Positions 33,592 to 43,269 of a stretch of 64,000 bases of DNA are shown piece after piece. Within the stretch, counting starts at the first letter, position 1; each line of letters opens with the position of its first letter. Made by a program: the position numbers and the translations under genes. The stretch is taken from NCBI GenBank assembly GCA_018971775.1, contig JAGXAB010000013.1, positions 1 through 64,000 of the forward strand, in the 5' to 3' direction. The notes under the pieces were generated by a model. The model was given only the letters and a program-made list of their open reading frames with translations. It was not told the DNA's origin and did not search any database. This DNA comes from Cyanobacteria bacterium REEB67 (GTDB taxonomy: Bacteria; Cyanobacteriota; Vampirovibrionia; Obscuribacterales; Obscuribacteraceae).

Positions 33592-35814
33592 TTGACGCAA
33601 TTTTACACACCTCCTGAAAGCAATCTTGTCGAGAAAATTTCCTCGCAAGCCAGCCAGGCGCACACTGATAGCTCGATAAAGCTCGGAGCCGAGGCGTTTT
33701 TGCAGTCGGCGGTGCAACAGCCCCTCGACGGCCTGACCCAGCTGGTCAATCACGTCGCCGATAAAAAAATCCTTCCAGACCCCCAGTTATTCAAAGCCCC
33801 GAAACAGGCAGAATTTGGCAGCGGCGGCTGGCTGGCCGAAACAATCGGCTCGGGCCTGGGGGCAGCTATCCCTTACATGGCCGTCGAAGTAGCGACCAGA
33901 GGCGCTCTCGGAAAAGCCGGAAGCATGGCGGAAGGCACAGGCGTGATGCGCGCTATCAATATGTCGACGGAGGAAGCGGCCACGGCCGGCAACCTGGCAA
34001 AAGCGCTGCGCTTTGCCGCCCCGGCCGGGAAAATGGCCGTCAACGGTGCCGTCTTTGGCCTGGTCCTCACCCCCTCCAGCGATGCAAGCCAGGGTTTCTG
34101 GGCCCAGCGGGAAAAAGCAGCCGCCAGCTCAGCGATTACATTTGGCACGATGGGCCTGACCGGCGCCGGTCTGATGGCCGGGGCGGAAGCCAGACTCGGA
34201 TTACCGATGACTAACCAGGCCTTTGCCCTGTCCTATAAGGGCATCGGTGTCAGGCTGGGAGCAAATGCCCTGGGCGGCTCGGTGGGTGGATTGGCCAGCG
34301 CCGAATCAAATTCGTTATTAGCCGGCAAAGGATTTGCCACAAAAGAAGAAGTCGGTCATTCCATGGCCTCCTTCATGGTTACAGGTGCCGCTCTCGATGC
34401 CATGCACCTGGGCGGCGACTACTACCAGGCGGCAAAAGCGGTGGCACGCACGAGAGAACTGACCGCACCACCAAAATTAAATCCCGCCGATCAGCAGATG
34501 CTGGAAAAAATGCAGCAGGCGCACTTCCAATACTTCCACGAGGAAAGCGATCCGGTCACCGGTCTGACCAAAGATCGCTCGACGGATCAATCACCGGCAA
34601 GCATCGCCGCCGTTGGCTTTTCCCTGACGGCTCACGGTGTCGCAGCCGACCACGGCTGGATCTCTCGCGAGCAGGCCGCCGACTACAGCTTGAAAGTGCT
34701 CGATAATCTCTGGTCGTCGAAGCAAGGCGATGATGCCCAGGGCACCTCGGGTACGCACGGTTTGTTCTATCACTTCCTCGATCCCAAAACCGGCTTGAGG
34801 CAGGGTCAAAACGAAGTCTCGACGATAGATACGGCGCTGCTCATGGGCGGTGTGCTCTATGCCAGAAACTATTTTGACGGTGCAAGTCCGAAAGAAACTC
34901 AAATCAGAGACCTATCAAACAAACTCTACAACCGTGTCGAGTGGAACTGGGCCACCAATGAAGACGGCCGCCTGAGCATGGGCTGGACACCGGAAGATGG
35001 TTTCATCAAGAGCGACTGGCAAGCCTACAACGAAGCCCATATTTTGCTCCTGCTCGGCATGGGCTCACCGACTCATCCGCTTCCTGCAACGATGTGGGAA
35101 AAATACATGTCCACGGCCAAACTCACAGATCAATACGGCCAGAAGAACCTGGAATTCGGCCCGATGTTCGGCCATCAGTACACGCAGGTGTGGATGGATT
35201 TCAGAGGCAAACTGGATGCCACCAATAAAAAATTGGGCTTCGACTATTTTGAAAATTCCAGGCGTGCCGCCCTCGCTCAACATGCTTACGCCGTCGCCAA
35301 TCCGCAAGGATGGCGTGGTTACGGCGCTCTCGACTGGGGCCTGACAGCCTCAGACGGTCCGGCCGAAGTGACAAAAATCGTCGACGGCAAAGAGCGCGAG
35401 TTTCACACATACAATGCCCGCGGCTTCCCCAACGCACCAGACGACGGCACAATAGCACCAACGGCGGCGGCAGCATCATTGCCATTCGCGCCGGAAATTG
35501 TTATGCCGACTTTGAAACACTGGCTGACGGAGCGTCCGGAAATCTTTGGCCACCAGGGTTTTGCCGATGCTTTCAATCCGACTTTTGATAGCGCCAAACC
35601 CTCCGGCTGGATCGACGCTGAAAGACTTGGTATCGATCAGGGACCGATTTTATTGATGACCGAAAACTACCGCCATGGATCTATCTGGCAAAAAATGCAA
35701 AACGATGCCAATCTACAAACGGCGCTCGACAAAGCCGGCTTCACGCGCAGGCCGATAGCGGCGCCCGGTGTTAACTGGCTGAGTCAGTTTATGAGCGGTC
35801 AACCGGCCTCTTAG
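33592..35814 (+). CDS. glucoamylase-like protein with hydrophobic N-terminal module
   Basis: A 740-residue protein. Residues 305-735 match the glycoamylase-like fold (GH144-related, the hydrolase part of cyclic beta-1,2-glucan enzymes): FQYFHEESDPVTGLTKDRS, ASIAAVGFSLTAHGVAADHG, IDTALLMGGVLYARNYF, QVWMDFRGK, YGALDWGLTASDGPAEVT, FADAFNPTFD and GIDQGPILLMTENYRHGSIW are all in place. It probably cleaves a beta-glucan. Residues 1-290 have no signal peptide; instead there are Gly/Ala-rich hydrophobic segments (GSGLGAAIPYMAVEVATRGA; GIGVRLGANALGGSVGGLAS) resembling those in the giant proteins at 43270-51162. TTG start at 33592 is weakly supported. The next gene starts 21 bp on. Confidence 0.8.
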   Translation: MTQFYTPPESNLVEKISSQASQAHTDSSIKLGAEAFLQSAVQQPLDGLTQLVNHVADKKILPDPQLFKAPKQAEFGSGGWLAETIGSGLGAAIPYMAVEVATRGALGKAGSMAEGTGVMRAINMSTEEAATAGNLAKALRFAAPAGKMAVNGAVFGLVLTPSSDASQGFWAQREKAAASSAITFGTMGLTGAGLMAGAEARLGLPMTNQAFALSYKGIGVRLGANALGGSVGGLASAESNSLLAGKGFATKEEVGHSMASFMVTGAALDAMHLGGDYYQAAKAVARTRELTAPPKLNPADQQMLEKMQQAHFQYFHEESDPVTGLTKDRSTDQSPASIAAVGFSLTAHGVAADHGWISREQAADYSLKVLDNLWSSKQGDDAQGTSGTHGLFYHFLDPKTGLRQGQNEVSTIDTALLMGGVLYARNYFDGASPKETQIRDLSNKLYNRVEWNWATNEDGRLSMGWTPEDGFIKSDWQAYNEAHILLLLGMGSPTHPLPATMWEKYMSTAKLTDQYGQKNLEFGPMFGHQYTQVWMDFRGKLDATNKKLGFDYFENSRRAALAQHAYAVANPQGWRGYGALDWGLTASDGPAEVTKIVDGKEREFHTYNARGFPNAPDDGTIAPTAAAASLPFAPEIVMPTLKHWLTERPEIFGHQGFADAFNPTFDSAKPSGWIDAERLGIDQGPILLMTENYRHGSIWQKMQNDANLQTALDKAGFTRRPIAAPGVNWLSQFMSGQPAS

Positions 35815-35835
35815 AGAAATTGCACAAGGGTATTT

Positions 35836-38256
35836 ATGGTGACCAATCGAAAAAAGAATCATCTGGCGAACGCTGCTCTGGCAGTTTTGCTGGCGGCAGC
35901 ACCGCTGGCAGTGTTAGCGGAAACAGCGGAAACAGCCAAAATTGATCCGGCGATGAGTCAGGCAGCAAGAGCATTGGGAGCGGCCAAGTTGCTGGAGGAG
36001 AGCAACAGCGCAGGGTACAACCAGCCGCAAGAGGCATTGCGCCTCATTCTCGAAGCCGAAGCGATAATGCCGCCAAAATATTCCAGGGAAGAAGAAATAC
36101 GTAACCGCGTCATCGAGCTGGAGCAACAACTCAGCAATCAGCCTGATTTGCCTGGACTGGACGAGAAGACGAGACAGCATTATCGAGTCGATGTTCTGAA
36201 GAGACTTCGGGAAGCAGCAGCTCCAAGTGCTGCTACGAGACGCGAACAAGCCTACAAATTGGCTGCGCTGTCCGGCTGGGAACTAAATCTAGGTTTACTG
36301 GACGATGCCGATGAACATTATCGTCAGGCCCTCGAGCTGGGCTGGAGAAATCAGCACGCTCGTTCATATCATGACTGCACATCGGATAATTCGATTATTC
36401 AGGCTTTGCTTAAGGCTGGACGAGAAAAGCAGGCCGAATCCCTTCTGCTCTTTATTGAAGAACAATATACGGCCCACGCTCAAGAACTGAGTCTCCGTGG
36501 CGAAACCAATTGTCTAATTGGCGAGCAGACAGCCAAACGCTTTGACTTTCTTGCCGAACGGAATCGCTTTGATGAAGCAAGTGCCTTGCTTAAGGATATG
36601 CTTTCAGAAAACTCTGCCTGCGCCAATAATGAGCTATCGCGCTATTATCTCTTTAACCAACTAAACGAAACATTCGAAAAACTGGCAAAATCCGGAGACA
36701 TTGCACCCCGGCAAAAGGCTCTCGAATGGACGCAGCAGCTCCTCAACTGGCAGTTGAAGCACTACGATGATGATGATTACCGCCTTTGCAATACAAAGCT
36801 TGAGCAGGCTCTCCTCTACGAAAAAAATAACTACCGGTCGAACGCCTTCAATAGCTATTCAGCCGCTTTGATCAGTGCCATTAAGTATGGTGCGGAAGGA
36901 GAAAAATATACTCGCGCCGTGTCCGGGTTAAAACGATTAGTCACGGCCTTAAAGTCCAATCCTGGTGAAAATAAAGAACTACTGGCTTCTATCGAAAAAA
37001 CGCTGACAGCGGCTGAAGACAGTGCCGATAAAATCAGAACTCTCAACGCCAAACAAGTCGATATTAAATCCGAAACCGAATTAAGCGCCCAACTTGCAGC
37101 CGTTGAAAAACTTGCCCCTTATAGCACTGCCGCAAACAATTGCTTTGCCTATCTATCAGGACTCTACGAAAAAAATCAGAATTGGGCGGCGAAACCGGAT
37201 TTCGTTTCAGCCGCGGTCCAATATCAGCGCCACACCAGCCCGGTTGTGCAGTCTGGCTGCTGGGCAGGCAATCCGTGGTCCTATACCAACCGTGGCTTAA
37301 TACTTCTTGCCGTTAAAGCTCTTCTAAATACTTCGACCCCAACGGCCGCCAGTAACTTCCTTGAGAAGCAGATGCTGATCCTAAAAGATGAACTTACTTT
37401 TGATGACTATGCCAATGAAGCTCGTGCGGTCGATCTGATCGGCGACCGTAAACTGGCAATCGATAGATGGAAAGGTGTGATCGATCGCACTGAAAATGAA
37501 GCCGATACTTTTACAGTAGAGCGCGAAGCAATTCCAGCTCTGGAAAAACTTCAGGCGACAGCGGAAGTTAAGCAGGGAAGAAAGATCGTCACTCAAATTC
37601 GCAACGAAAGCAATCAACGCAAAGATTTAGAGCGACGGGCATTAGAGACAAATCGGCGAGATGGATTTTTGCCGGCGCCCCTCAGTGATGATCCATACGC
37701 CTTCAATTACGCGGTACTTACCAAAGATGCACTCACCGTCGGTAAAGACGCTCGGCTGCTTCTGTATGACGGCGCAAGCCAACCGTGGTGCTACTCCTTC
37801 GCCGGTTCATTCGGCACCGTGCAGATTAGCGAGCCGGTCCTGCAATCAGGCTCTTTCAAATTCATCTACCACGGCGGTCCCGACACTTTCGGACCGCCAT
37901 CCAGCTTATTGTCCAATCCGGATTTCAAACCAGAACTGGTTGGAATACGATTCTTTTACGGCCCTCCGGCTATACCGCGACTGCCGCTTGCGCCGCCACC
38001 AGCGGTGCCGGCTGGGGCAATACATCTAAACAACATCCAAAAATCACAGATATTAGAGCCTGGAAACTACATTGCCACCAGTGGCATTGTAACTGCCCTG
38101 GACATGCTGAAGGTAGGTCAAGTACGACTATTTCTGACGGACGCACCAAGCTCAAAAACAGGTCTGACCATCGCACCAGGCGGCCGGATAAATGGGCAAA
38201 GGGCTGATCGCCCTTTTGATGCAAATGGCGATAACGTCCTGCCTATTGAATTCTAG
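35836..38256 (+). CDS. exported TPR-like protein, interrupted by an in-frame TAG
   Basis: An 806-residue frame. Signal peptide (NAALAVLLAAAPLAVLAET), then a long helical solenoid of degenerate TPR pairs (residues 35-620) and a C-terminal beta domain (TVGKDARLLLYDGASQPWC; RFFYGPPAIPRLPLAPPPA; GNYIATSGIVTALDMLKVG). The frame ends with TAG at 38254-38256, but codons 38257-38433 continue the same domain (next entry). A full-length product would have 865 residues and end in the choice-of-anchor fold common in surface proteins. An AAGGG ribosome-binding site precedes the ATG. Either a nonsense mutation, readthrough or a sequence error explains the break. Confidence 0.75.
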   Translation: MVTNRKKNHLANAALAVLLAAAPLAVLAETAETAKIDPAMSQAARALGAAKLLEESNSAGYNQPQEALRLILEAEAIMPPKYSREEEIRNRVIELEQQLSNQPDLPGLDEKTRQHYRVDVLKRLREAAAPSAATRREQAYKLAALSGWELNLGLLDDADEHYRQALELGWRNQHARSYHDCTSDNSIIQALLKAGREKQAESLLLFIEEQYTAHAQELSLRGETNCLIGEQTAKRFDFLAERNRFDEASALLKDMLSENSACANNELSRYYLFNQLNETFEKLAKSGDIAPRQKALEWTQQLLNWQLKHYDDDDYRLCNTKLEQALLYEKNNYRSNAFNSYSAALISAIKYGAEGEKYTRAVSGLKRLVTALKSNPGENKELLASIEKTLTAAEDSADKIRTLNAKQVDIKSETELSAQLAAVEKLAPYSTAANNCFAYLSGLYEKNQNWAAKPDFVSAAVQYQRHTSPVVQSGCWAGNPWSYTNRGLILLAVKALLNTSTPTAASNFLEKQMLILKDELTFDDYANEARAVDLIGDRKLAIDRWKGVIDRTENEADTFTVEREAIPALEKLQATAEVKQGRKIVTQIRNESNQRKDLERRALETNRRDGFLPAPLSDDPYAFNYAVLTKDALTVGKDARLLLYDGASQPWCYSFAGSFGTVQISEPVLQSGSFKFIYHGGPDTFGPPSSLLSNPDFKPELVGIRFFYGPPAIPRLPLAPPPAVPAGAIHLNNIQKSQILEPGNYIATSGIVTALDMLKVGQVRLFLTDAPSSKTGLTIAPGGRINGQRADRPFDANGDNVLPIEF

Positions 38257-38433
38257 ATCTGGTACGGCGGCAAGAAGCCAATTCGTTTCGAGAAAGGCGC
38301 CTCATACAATGGCACGATTTACGCGCCGCAAGCCGACGTCGTCCTGGAAGACGGCGCTCAAATTCACGGCGCTGTAATCGCGCGCACCATTACCTTAAAT
38401 GGTCAATCTGCTATTTACTTCGTCCGCAGGTAA
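38257..38433 (+). pseudogene. continuation of the TPR protein beyond the in-frame TAG
   Basis: 58 codons in the same frame, ending TAA, encode IWYGGKKPIRFEKGASYNGT and then IYAPQADVVLEDGAQIHGAV with ARTITLNGQ. This is the typical end of a beta-helical choice-of-anchor domain (DUF7305-like) and codon use is normal. A single C-to-T change (CAG to TAG) would explain the interruption. Confidence 0.75.
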
Positions 38434-38438
38434 CCGGC

Positions 38439-41306
38439 TTACGCCACCGGCTGCCCGAGCGCTTCTGCGCAGGGAACGCAGAGATCGGCGTAGGCTTTGT
38501 CGTGACCGACATCAGTGGTGAACTTCCAGCAACGGGCGCATTTCACACCGATGGCGTGCACAACGGTGACGGTCAGGCCGTCTTCGCTGACGCGAGCGAG
38601 GTGCTCTTCCGATTCCGGAGAGGCTGCGTCGTCAGAGCCGACTTTCGCTTTGACCAGATCGACCGAAGCTTGCGATGTGATAAAGAAGCCCGGCAGATCG
38701 GCGCCCAGTGAATTGACTTTTTCGGCCAGCTCAGGGTTCTCGAAAACGAGATGGACAGAAGCTTGCAATGAGCTTCCGATTTTACCGGCACCGCGCGCTT
38801 GCTCGAGAGCTTTATTGACCACATCGCGGACGACCAGGCGCTCTTGCCAGAGCACGCTGTTTGTCTCGTCGAGATAAGCAGTCTGCACTTTGGGGAAGTT
38901 GCAGAGCAGGACAGAATCATGGCCGTCGGCAGCAGCGCGCTGTGCATCAGTCATGTGCTGCCAGATGTCTTCGGCGAGGTGCGGTGTGACCGGAGCGAGC
39001 AAACGCACCAGCACTTGCAGGATCTCGTTATAGACGGTCTGCACGGCACGTCTTGATACGGCCTTGGGAGCGGACGTATAAAGTCTATCCTTGGCGATGT
39101 CGAGATAAAAGGAGGAGAGATCGACGTTGCAGAAATTAGAGAGCAATTGATAGTATTTGAAAAATTCAAAACGATCAAAGTCTTTCGTAACATCGCCGAC
39201 AAGCTCATTCAAGCGGTGCAGGACAAAACGGTCGAGGGGCGAGAGCTCAGTTAAGGGCACCGCATCTCTGGCCGGATCAAAGTCATGCAGGTTACCGAGC
39301 AAGTTGCGGCAGGTATTGCGCAGCTTGACGTAGACCTGAGCCAGTTGAGCGAGCATGCTCTTGCCGATGCGCACGTCATCGGTGTAGTTGACCGAAGCCA
39401 CCCACAATCTCAAAACGTCGGCACCATATTGTTTGATTACTTCATCGGGATCGACGACGTTGCCGACTGATTTGGACATCTTGCGACCGTGCTCGTCGAC
39501 GACAAAGCCGTGGGTCAAGACGGTTTTGTACGGGGCGCGGCCTTTGGTGGCGACGCTTGTAAGCAGAGACGACTGGAACCATCCGCGGTGCTGGTCCGAT
39601 CCTTCGAGATAGAGCTCGCAGGGCGTGCCGCCGAGTTCTGGTCTGGCATCGAGCACAGCAGCGTGCGTGACGCCTGAGTCAAACCAGACGTCCATGGTGT
39701 CGGTTTCACGTTTGAATTCACCGTGTCCGCATTTAGCGCATTTCATACCGGGTATGAAATCGCTCACTTCTTTATCCCACCAGGCATTGCTTCCGTCGGT
39801 TTCGAATATGATGGCGATTTTTTCGATCGACTCATTCGTCATCAAAGGCTCGTTGCAGCTCTGACAATAAAAAACAGGGATAGGCACGCCCCAGGTGCGC
39901 TGACGCGAAATACACCAGTCGGAGCGGTTGGCGACCATGTTGTGGATGCGGTTGCGACCGGAGGCCGGCAGCCATTCGACCTGTTCGATTGCAGCCAGGG
40001 CTTCTTTGCGGAAACCCTCGACCGAGGCAAACCACTGCTCAGTCGCTCTGAAGATGAGCGGCTTTTTACAGCGCCAGCAGTGCGGATAGGAGTGAGAGAA
40101 AGTGCTGTGCTTGAGGAGCACGCCCAGTTCTTTCAAATATTCGACGATCGGCAAATTGGCTTTGTCGAAGCGTTGACCGACAAATTTTTCACCCGCTTCT
40201 TCGGTGAAGATACCGCGCGCGTCGACCGGTGAGAGCACGCCTAAGTTGTAGCGTTTGCCCACTTCAAAGTCTTCCGGGCCGTGTCCTGGAGCGGTGTGTA
40301 CCGCGCCGGTACCGGCTTCGGCCGTGACGTGATCGCCCAGGATCAGACGACTGCGACGATCCAGAAATGGATGACGCGCTTCGAGATTTTCGAGCTTCTT
40401 ACCGGCGACTGTGCCGAGCACTTTCACCGAAGCAGCATCGATTTCGCAAGCAGCAAGGAAAACTTCTTTCAACGATTCGGCGACAACCAGTACGCCATGA
40501 CCGGGAGTTTCCAGAAATTCATAGATAAATTCCGGATTGAGGGCGATGGCCAGGTTGGCGGGCAGAGTCCAGGGTGTCGTCGTCCAGATCACGAAGGAGA
40601 CATCCTGGCGGCCCTTCACAAAGGTCGGCAATTTATTTGTGTATTCGGGATCGACGGCAAATTTTACGTAGATCGAATTAGAGACATGATCGTCGTATTC
40701 GATTTCGGCTTCGGCCAGAGCTGTTTCGCAGTTCGGGCACCACGAGATCGATTTGAGACCTTTGTAGAGATGACCTTTGGCGCCCATTTCTCCAAATACT
40801 CTGATCTGCTTCGCTTCAAATTTTGGATCGAGGGTGACGTAAGGATGCTCCCAATCGCCCCAGACGCCGAGGCGCTTGAAGTTGGCTTCCTGACCTTTGA
40901 GATTTTTCAGGGCAAATTCGCGGCAGAGCTTACGCAGCTCGACGATGCTGACTGCGTTGCGACCGCCTTTGATGTCTTTGACGACGGCGGTTTCGATCGG
41001 CAGACCGTGGCTGTCGTAGCCGGGCACATAAGGGCTATAGAAGCCGTTCAAGGCTTTGTATTTGGTGATGATGTCCTTGAGGATTTTGTTCAAGGCAGTA
41101 CCGATGTGGATCTTCGGCGAGCTCAGGTAGGGAGGGCCGTCGTGCAAGACATATTTGGCCGAGCCCTTACGAGCTTCGAGATTGCGCTGGTAGACCTGTT
41201 TTTCATCCCAGAATTTCTGAATTTCCACTTCGCGCACACCGCTATTCGCCTTCATCGGAAAGGCAGTCTGGGGCAGATTTACGCTGTAGGAACTCTTTTC
41301 TTTCAT
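38439..41306 (-). CDS. ileS: isoleucyl-tRNA synthetase
   Basis: A 955-residue class I synthetase that charges tRNA-Ile and edits Val-tRNA. The nucleotide-binding motif near residue 67 reads HIGT instead of HIGH, after PPYLSSPK, one residue longer than the usual PPYANG segment. The KMSKS motif is intact (GRKMSKSVGNVVDP). The editing domain has WTTTPWTLPANLAIALNPE, and the C-terminus carries the zinc-ribbon cysteines (CARCWKF and LCVPCAEAL). I use the ATG at 41306, since the TTG at 41318 would only add four residues. A putative attenuator lies in the leader at 41341-41391. It converges on the TPR gene, 5 bp away. Confidence 0.96.
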   Translation of the reverse strand: MKEKSSYSVNLPQTAFPMKANSGVREVEIQKFWDEKQVYQRNLEARKGSAKYVLHDGPPYLSSPKIHIGTALNKILKDIITKYKALNGFYSPYVPGYDSHGLPIETAVVKDIKGGRNAVSIVELRKLCREFALKNLKGQEANFKRLGVWGDWEHPYVTLDPKFEAKQIRVFGEMGAKGHLYKGLKSISWCPNCETALAEAEIEYDDHVSNSIYVKFAVDPEYTNKLPTFVKGRQDVSFVIWTTTPWTLPANLAIALNPEFIYEFLETPGHGVLVVAESLKEVFLAACEIDAASVKVLGTVAGKKLENLEARHPFLDRRSRLILGDHVTAEAGTGAVHTAPGHGPEDFEVGKRYNLGVLSPVDARGIFTEEAGEKFVGQRFDKANLPIVEYLKELGVLLKHSTFSHSYPHCWRCKKPLIFRATEQWFASVEGFRKEALAAIEQVEWLPASGRNRIHNMVANRSDWCISRQRTWGVPIPVFYCQSCNEPLMTNESIEKIAIIFETDGSNAWWDKEVSDFIPGMKCAKCGHGEFKRETDTMDVWFDSGVTHAAVLDARPELGGTPCELYLEGSDQHRGWFQSSLLTSVATKGRAPYKTVLTHGFVVDEHGRKMSKSVGNVVDPDEVIKQYGADVLRLWVASVNYTDDVRIGKSMLAQLAQVYVKLRNTCRNLLGNLHDFDPARDAVPLTELSPLDRFVLHRLNELVGDVTKDFDRFEFFKYYQLLSNFCNVDLSSFYLDIAKDRLYTSAPKAVSRRAVQTVYNEILQVLVRLLAPVTPHLAEDIWQHMTDAQRAAADGHDSVLLCNFPKVQTAYLDETNSVLWQERLVVRDVVNKALEQARGAGKIGSSLQASVHLVFENPELAEKVNSLGADLPGFFITSQASVDLVKAKVGSDDAASPESEEHLARVSEDGLTVTVVHAIGVKCARCWKFTTDVGHDKAYADLCVPCAEALGQPVA

Positions 41307-41340
41307 TGACAGGTCCAACCTTTTAAAAAAATAGCCTTAA

Positions 41341-41391
41341 AAACAAACGCCAACGCTGGGCGCTGGCGGGAAACTTCTGAGAGCCGCCAAC
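41341..41391 (-). promoter_or_regulatory. putative transcription attenuator in the ileS leader
   Basis: On the ileS strand, CGCCAGCGC-CCA-GCGTTGGCG (41368-41348) forms a 9-bp stem with a G-U pair, followed by TTTGTTTTTAAGG: an intrinsic-terminator shape just 35 nt before the start codon. An upstream segment GTTGGCGG (41391-41384) can instead pair with CCGCCAGC (41369-41362), which would block the terminator. The T-box consensus AGGGTGGNACCGCG is absent, so the signal sensed is unknown. Confidence 0.45.
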
Positions 41392-41579
41392 GGGTTTAGC
41401 TTGTAATGATAATGGCGGCGCGAGAAAACATATATCTGATAACCTCTGTTAGCCAAGGATAGTTTTAGCGCCGGGATATCGTCAAGAAAGAGCAGCGGCC
41501 CGTTAATGAATCTTATTTCGCTTGTGTCACAATCATCATTTAGCAGCGTAGCAAACTTTTGACTAAAAGCAGGAATCCA

Positions 41580-42401
41580 ATGGACTCAACAAACGTCGTG
41601 AGCGACCTCGCCAAACTGAGCCTCTTTACCCAGGACATCGCCAGAGAAGCGGGCGCCTTGCTCAAATCACGGGTTGGCAAGATAAAGAGTGTCGATTATA
41701 AAAGCGCCTACAATATCGTTACCGACGTCGACAAAGCCTCCGAGGCGCTTTTGATCAAGACGATCAAGGCGAGCTACCCGGAAGACGGTTTCCTCTGCGA
41801 GGAAAGCGGCGAGGAGCTGTCAAGAAAGTCGAAGCGACGCTGGATCATCGACCCGCTCGACGGCACGACCAATTACACCCACAGTTATCCCTTTTTTGCC
41901 GTCTCTATTGGTGTCGAAGAAGACGGTGTCATGGTCCTCGGCGTGGTTTACAACCCGATGGTCGATGAAATGTTTGTCGGCGTCCGCGGCGGCGGGGCCT
42001 TCCTGAACGAGACGAAGCTGGCAGTCTCCAAAGAACCTTCCCTTGACAATAGCCTGCTCGCCACCGGTTTCCCGCCGGATACCGTCAACAATATGCACAA
42101 CAATCTCGAGAGTTTCAAATATTTGACCAATCAGTGCCATGGCGTGCGCCGGGACGGCTCGGCCGCCCTAGACCTGTGCTTCGTCGCCGCCGGTAGGCTA
42201 GACGGCTTCTGGGAGCGCAAACTCGCCCCCTGGGACGTGGCCGCCGGATCACTGATCGTCGAAGAGGCAGGCGGCAAAGTAACCAACCTCGAAGGCGGGC
42301 CCCTGGAGCTGGCCAGCGGTAACATCATCGCTTCCAACGCCAAAATTCACCAGCAGATCATCGACGGACTGGAAAAAGTGCGCCAGGACATCGGCCACTA
42401 G
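41580..42401 (+). CDS. inositol-monophosphatase-family phosphatase (SuhB-like)
   Basis: A 273-residue Mg2+-dependent phosphatase. Metal-binding motifs are all present: GFLCEESGEEL, IIDPLDGTTNYTHSYPFFAV, and near the C-terminus WDVAAGSLIVEEAGG. Substrates in the family include inositol-1-phosphate, histidinol phosphate and related sugar phosphates; sequence alone cannot decide. AGGA 6 nt upstream sets the start at the ATG at 41580 and not the TTG at 41559. It is divergent from ileS and convergent with the glycosyltransferase (2-bp gap). Confidence 0.92.
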   Translation: MDSTNVVSDLAKLSLFTQDIAREAGALLKSRVGKIKSVDYKSAYNIVTDVDKASEALLIKTIKASYPEDGFLCEESGEELSRKSKRRWIIDPLDGTTNYTHSYPFFAVSIGVEEDGVMVLGVVYNPMVDEMFVGVRGGGAFLNETKLAVSKEPSLDNSLLATGFPPDTVNNMHNNLESFKYLTNQCHGVRRDGSAALDLCFVAAGRLDGFWERKLAPWDVAAGSLIVEEAGGKVTNLEGGPLELASGNIIASNAKIHQQIIDGLEKVRQDIGH

Positions 42402-42403
42402 AC

Positions 42404-43132
42404 TCAGGCCTTTCTGTATGATCCGGTCCAGGCACCAAATGTAATGCGCAATACTTCCAGAAACATGCGCGGCGAATCGGTCAAAACATTGACTTTGGAG
42501 CCGACGGCATTGGTCCAGTTAATCGCTACTTCGCTGATTTTGTAGGCGCGCAGTTTAGCGATGTAGAGCAGCTCTACGTCAAAAGCGTAGCCATTCAATC
42601 TGGCCACGGCAAAAATATCATGGGCGGCCGCTCTGGTAAAGAGCTTGAAGCCGCATTGCGTATCTTGAATGCCCGGCAAAAGCAAAGATTGCACGATCAG
42701 ATTAAAAGTATTGCCGATGTATTTGCGGTGCAGTTGCGCCTTGACCACAGCTTCGGGATCGGCCTTTGCTCGCGAGCCAATGGCTACAGAAGCGCCACTC
42801 TTGAGGGCCGCTAAAAGCTTATCTACTTCTTCGATCGGCGAACTGCCATCGGCATCGTTCATCAAAAGATAGTCACCGCGACCGGCCAGCATGCCCGTGC
42901 GCACCGCACAGCCCTTGCCCTGATTGGGAGCATAGGAGATCAGCCTGAGGCCGTCGTGATGCAAAGCAAAATCTTCCACCACCTGACAGGTGCCATCGAG
43001 AGAACCATCGTCGACAACGATGATTTCAAAAGTGTGACCGGAATGCTCGAGATATTCGTAAACGGATTCCAGCGTGGAGGGCAGGCGGCTCTCCTCGTTG
43101 TAAGCAGGAATGATTACCGAAAGATCAGGCAT
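42404..43132 (-). CDS. family 2 glycosyltransferase, dolichyl/undecaprenyl-phosphate glucosyltransferase-like
   Basis: A 242-residue GT2 enzyme. It starts with SVIIPAYNEESRLPSTLESV, has the nucleotide-binding VVDDGSLDGT, a metal-site NDADGSSP and the acceptor-loop GIQDTQCGFKLFTR, then LNGYAFDVELLYIAKL. This set is typical of ALG5-like enzymes that move a sugar from UDP to a polyprenyl phosphate on the cytoplasmic side of the membrane. No C-terminal transmembrane pair is present. The ATG at 43132 begins exactly at the domain. Likely role: envelope glycan synthesis. Confidence 0.9.
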   Translation of the reverse strand: MPDLSVIIPAYNEESRLPSTLESVYEYLEHSGHTFEIIVVDDGSLDGTCQVVEDFALHHDGLRLISYAPNQGKGCAVRTGMLAGRGDYLLMNDADGSSPIEEVDKLLAALKSGASVAIGSRAKADPEAVVKAQLHRKYIGNTFNLIVQSLLLPGIQDTQCGFKLFTRAAAHDIFAVARLNGYAFDVELLYIAKLRAYKISEVAINWTNAVGSKVNVLTDSPRMFLEVLRITFGAWTGSYRKA

Positions 43133-43269
43133 AGTCCAACCAGTGTAACAGTTCAGACAGTTTAGCAACTTGAGAGCGCCGCTTAAACATGCCAGGCATT
43201 ACCTGGTCCTTTCTTCTTTCGATTCTTTATATTTTGGCGAGGTAGCGGTCGAGCAAACTGTCGAACAAA

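Noticed and set aside
38248-38265. Cloning-site-like string with EcoRI, XbaI and BglII sites at the in-frame TAG
   Set aside because: The sequence continues as a sensible protein domain on both sides, so a vector junction is unlikely; the sites are probably chance overlaps.
40281-41309. 342-codon plus-strand frame antisense to ileS
   Set aside because: It is a shadow frame of a well supported synthetase gene, with Phe/Asp-biased composition.
41307-41579. T-box riboswitch in front of ileS
   Set aside because: The conserved T-box bulge sequence and specifier loop could not be found; only a generic attenuator-like pairing is present.
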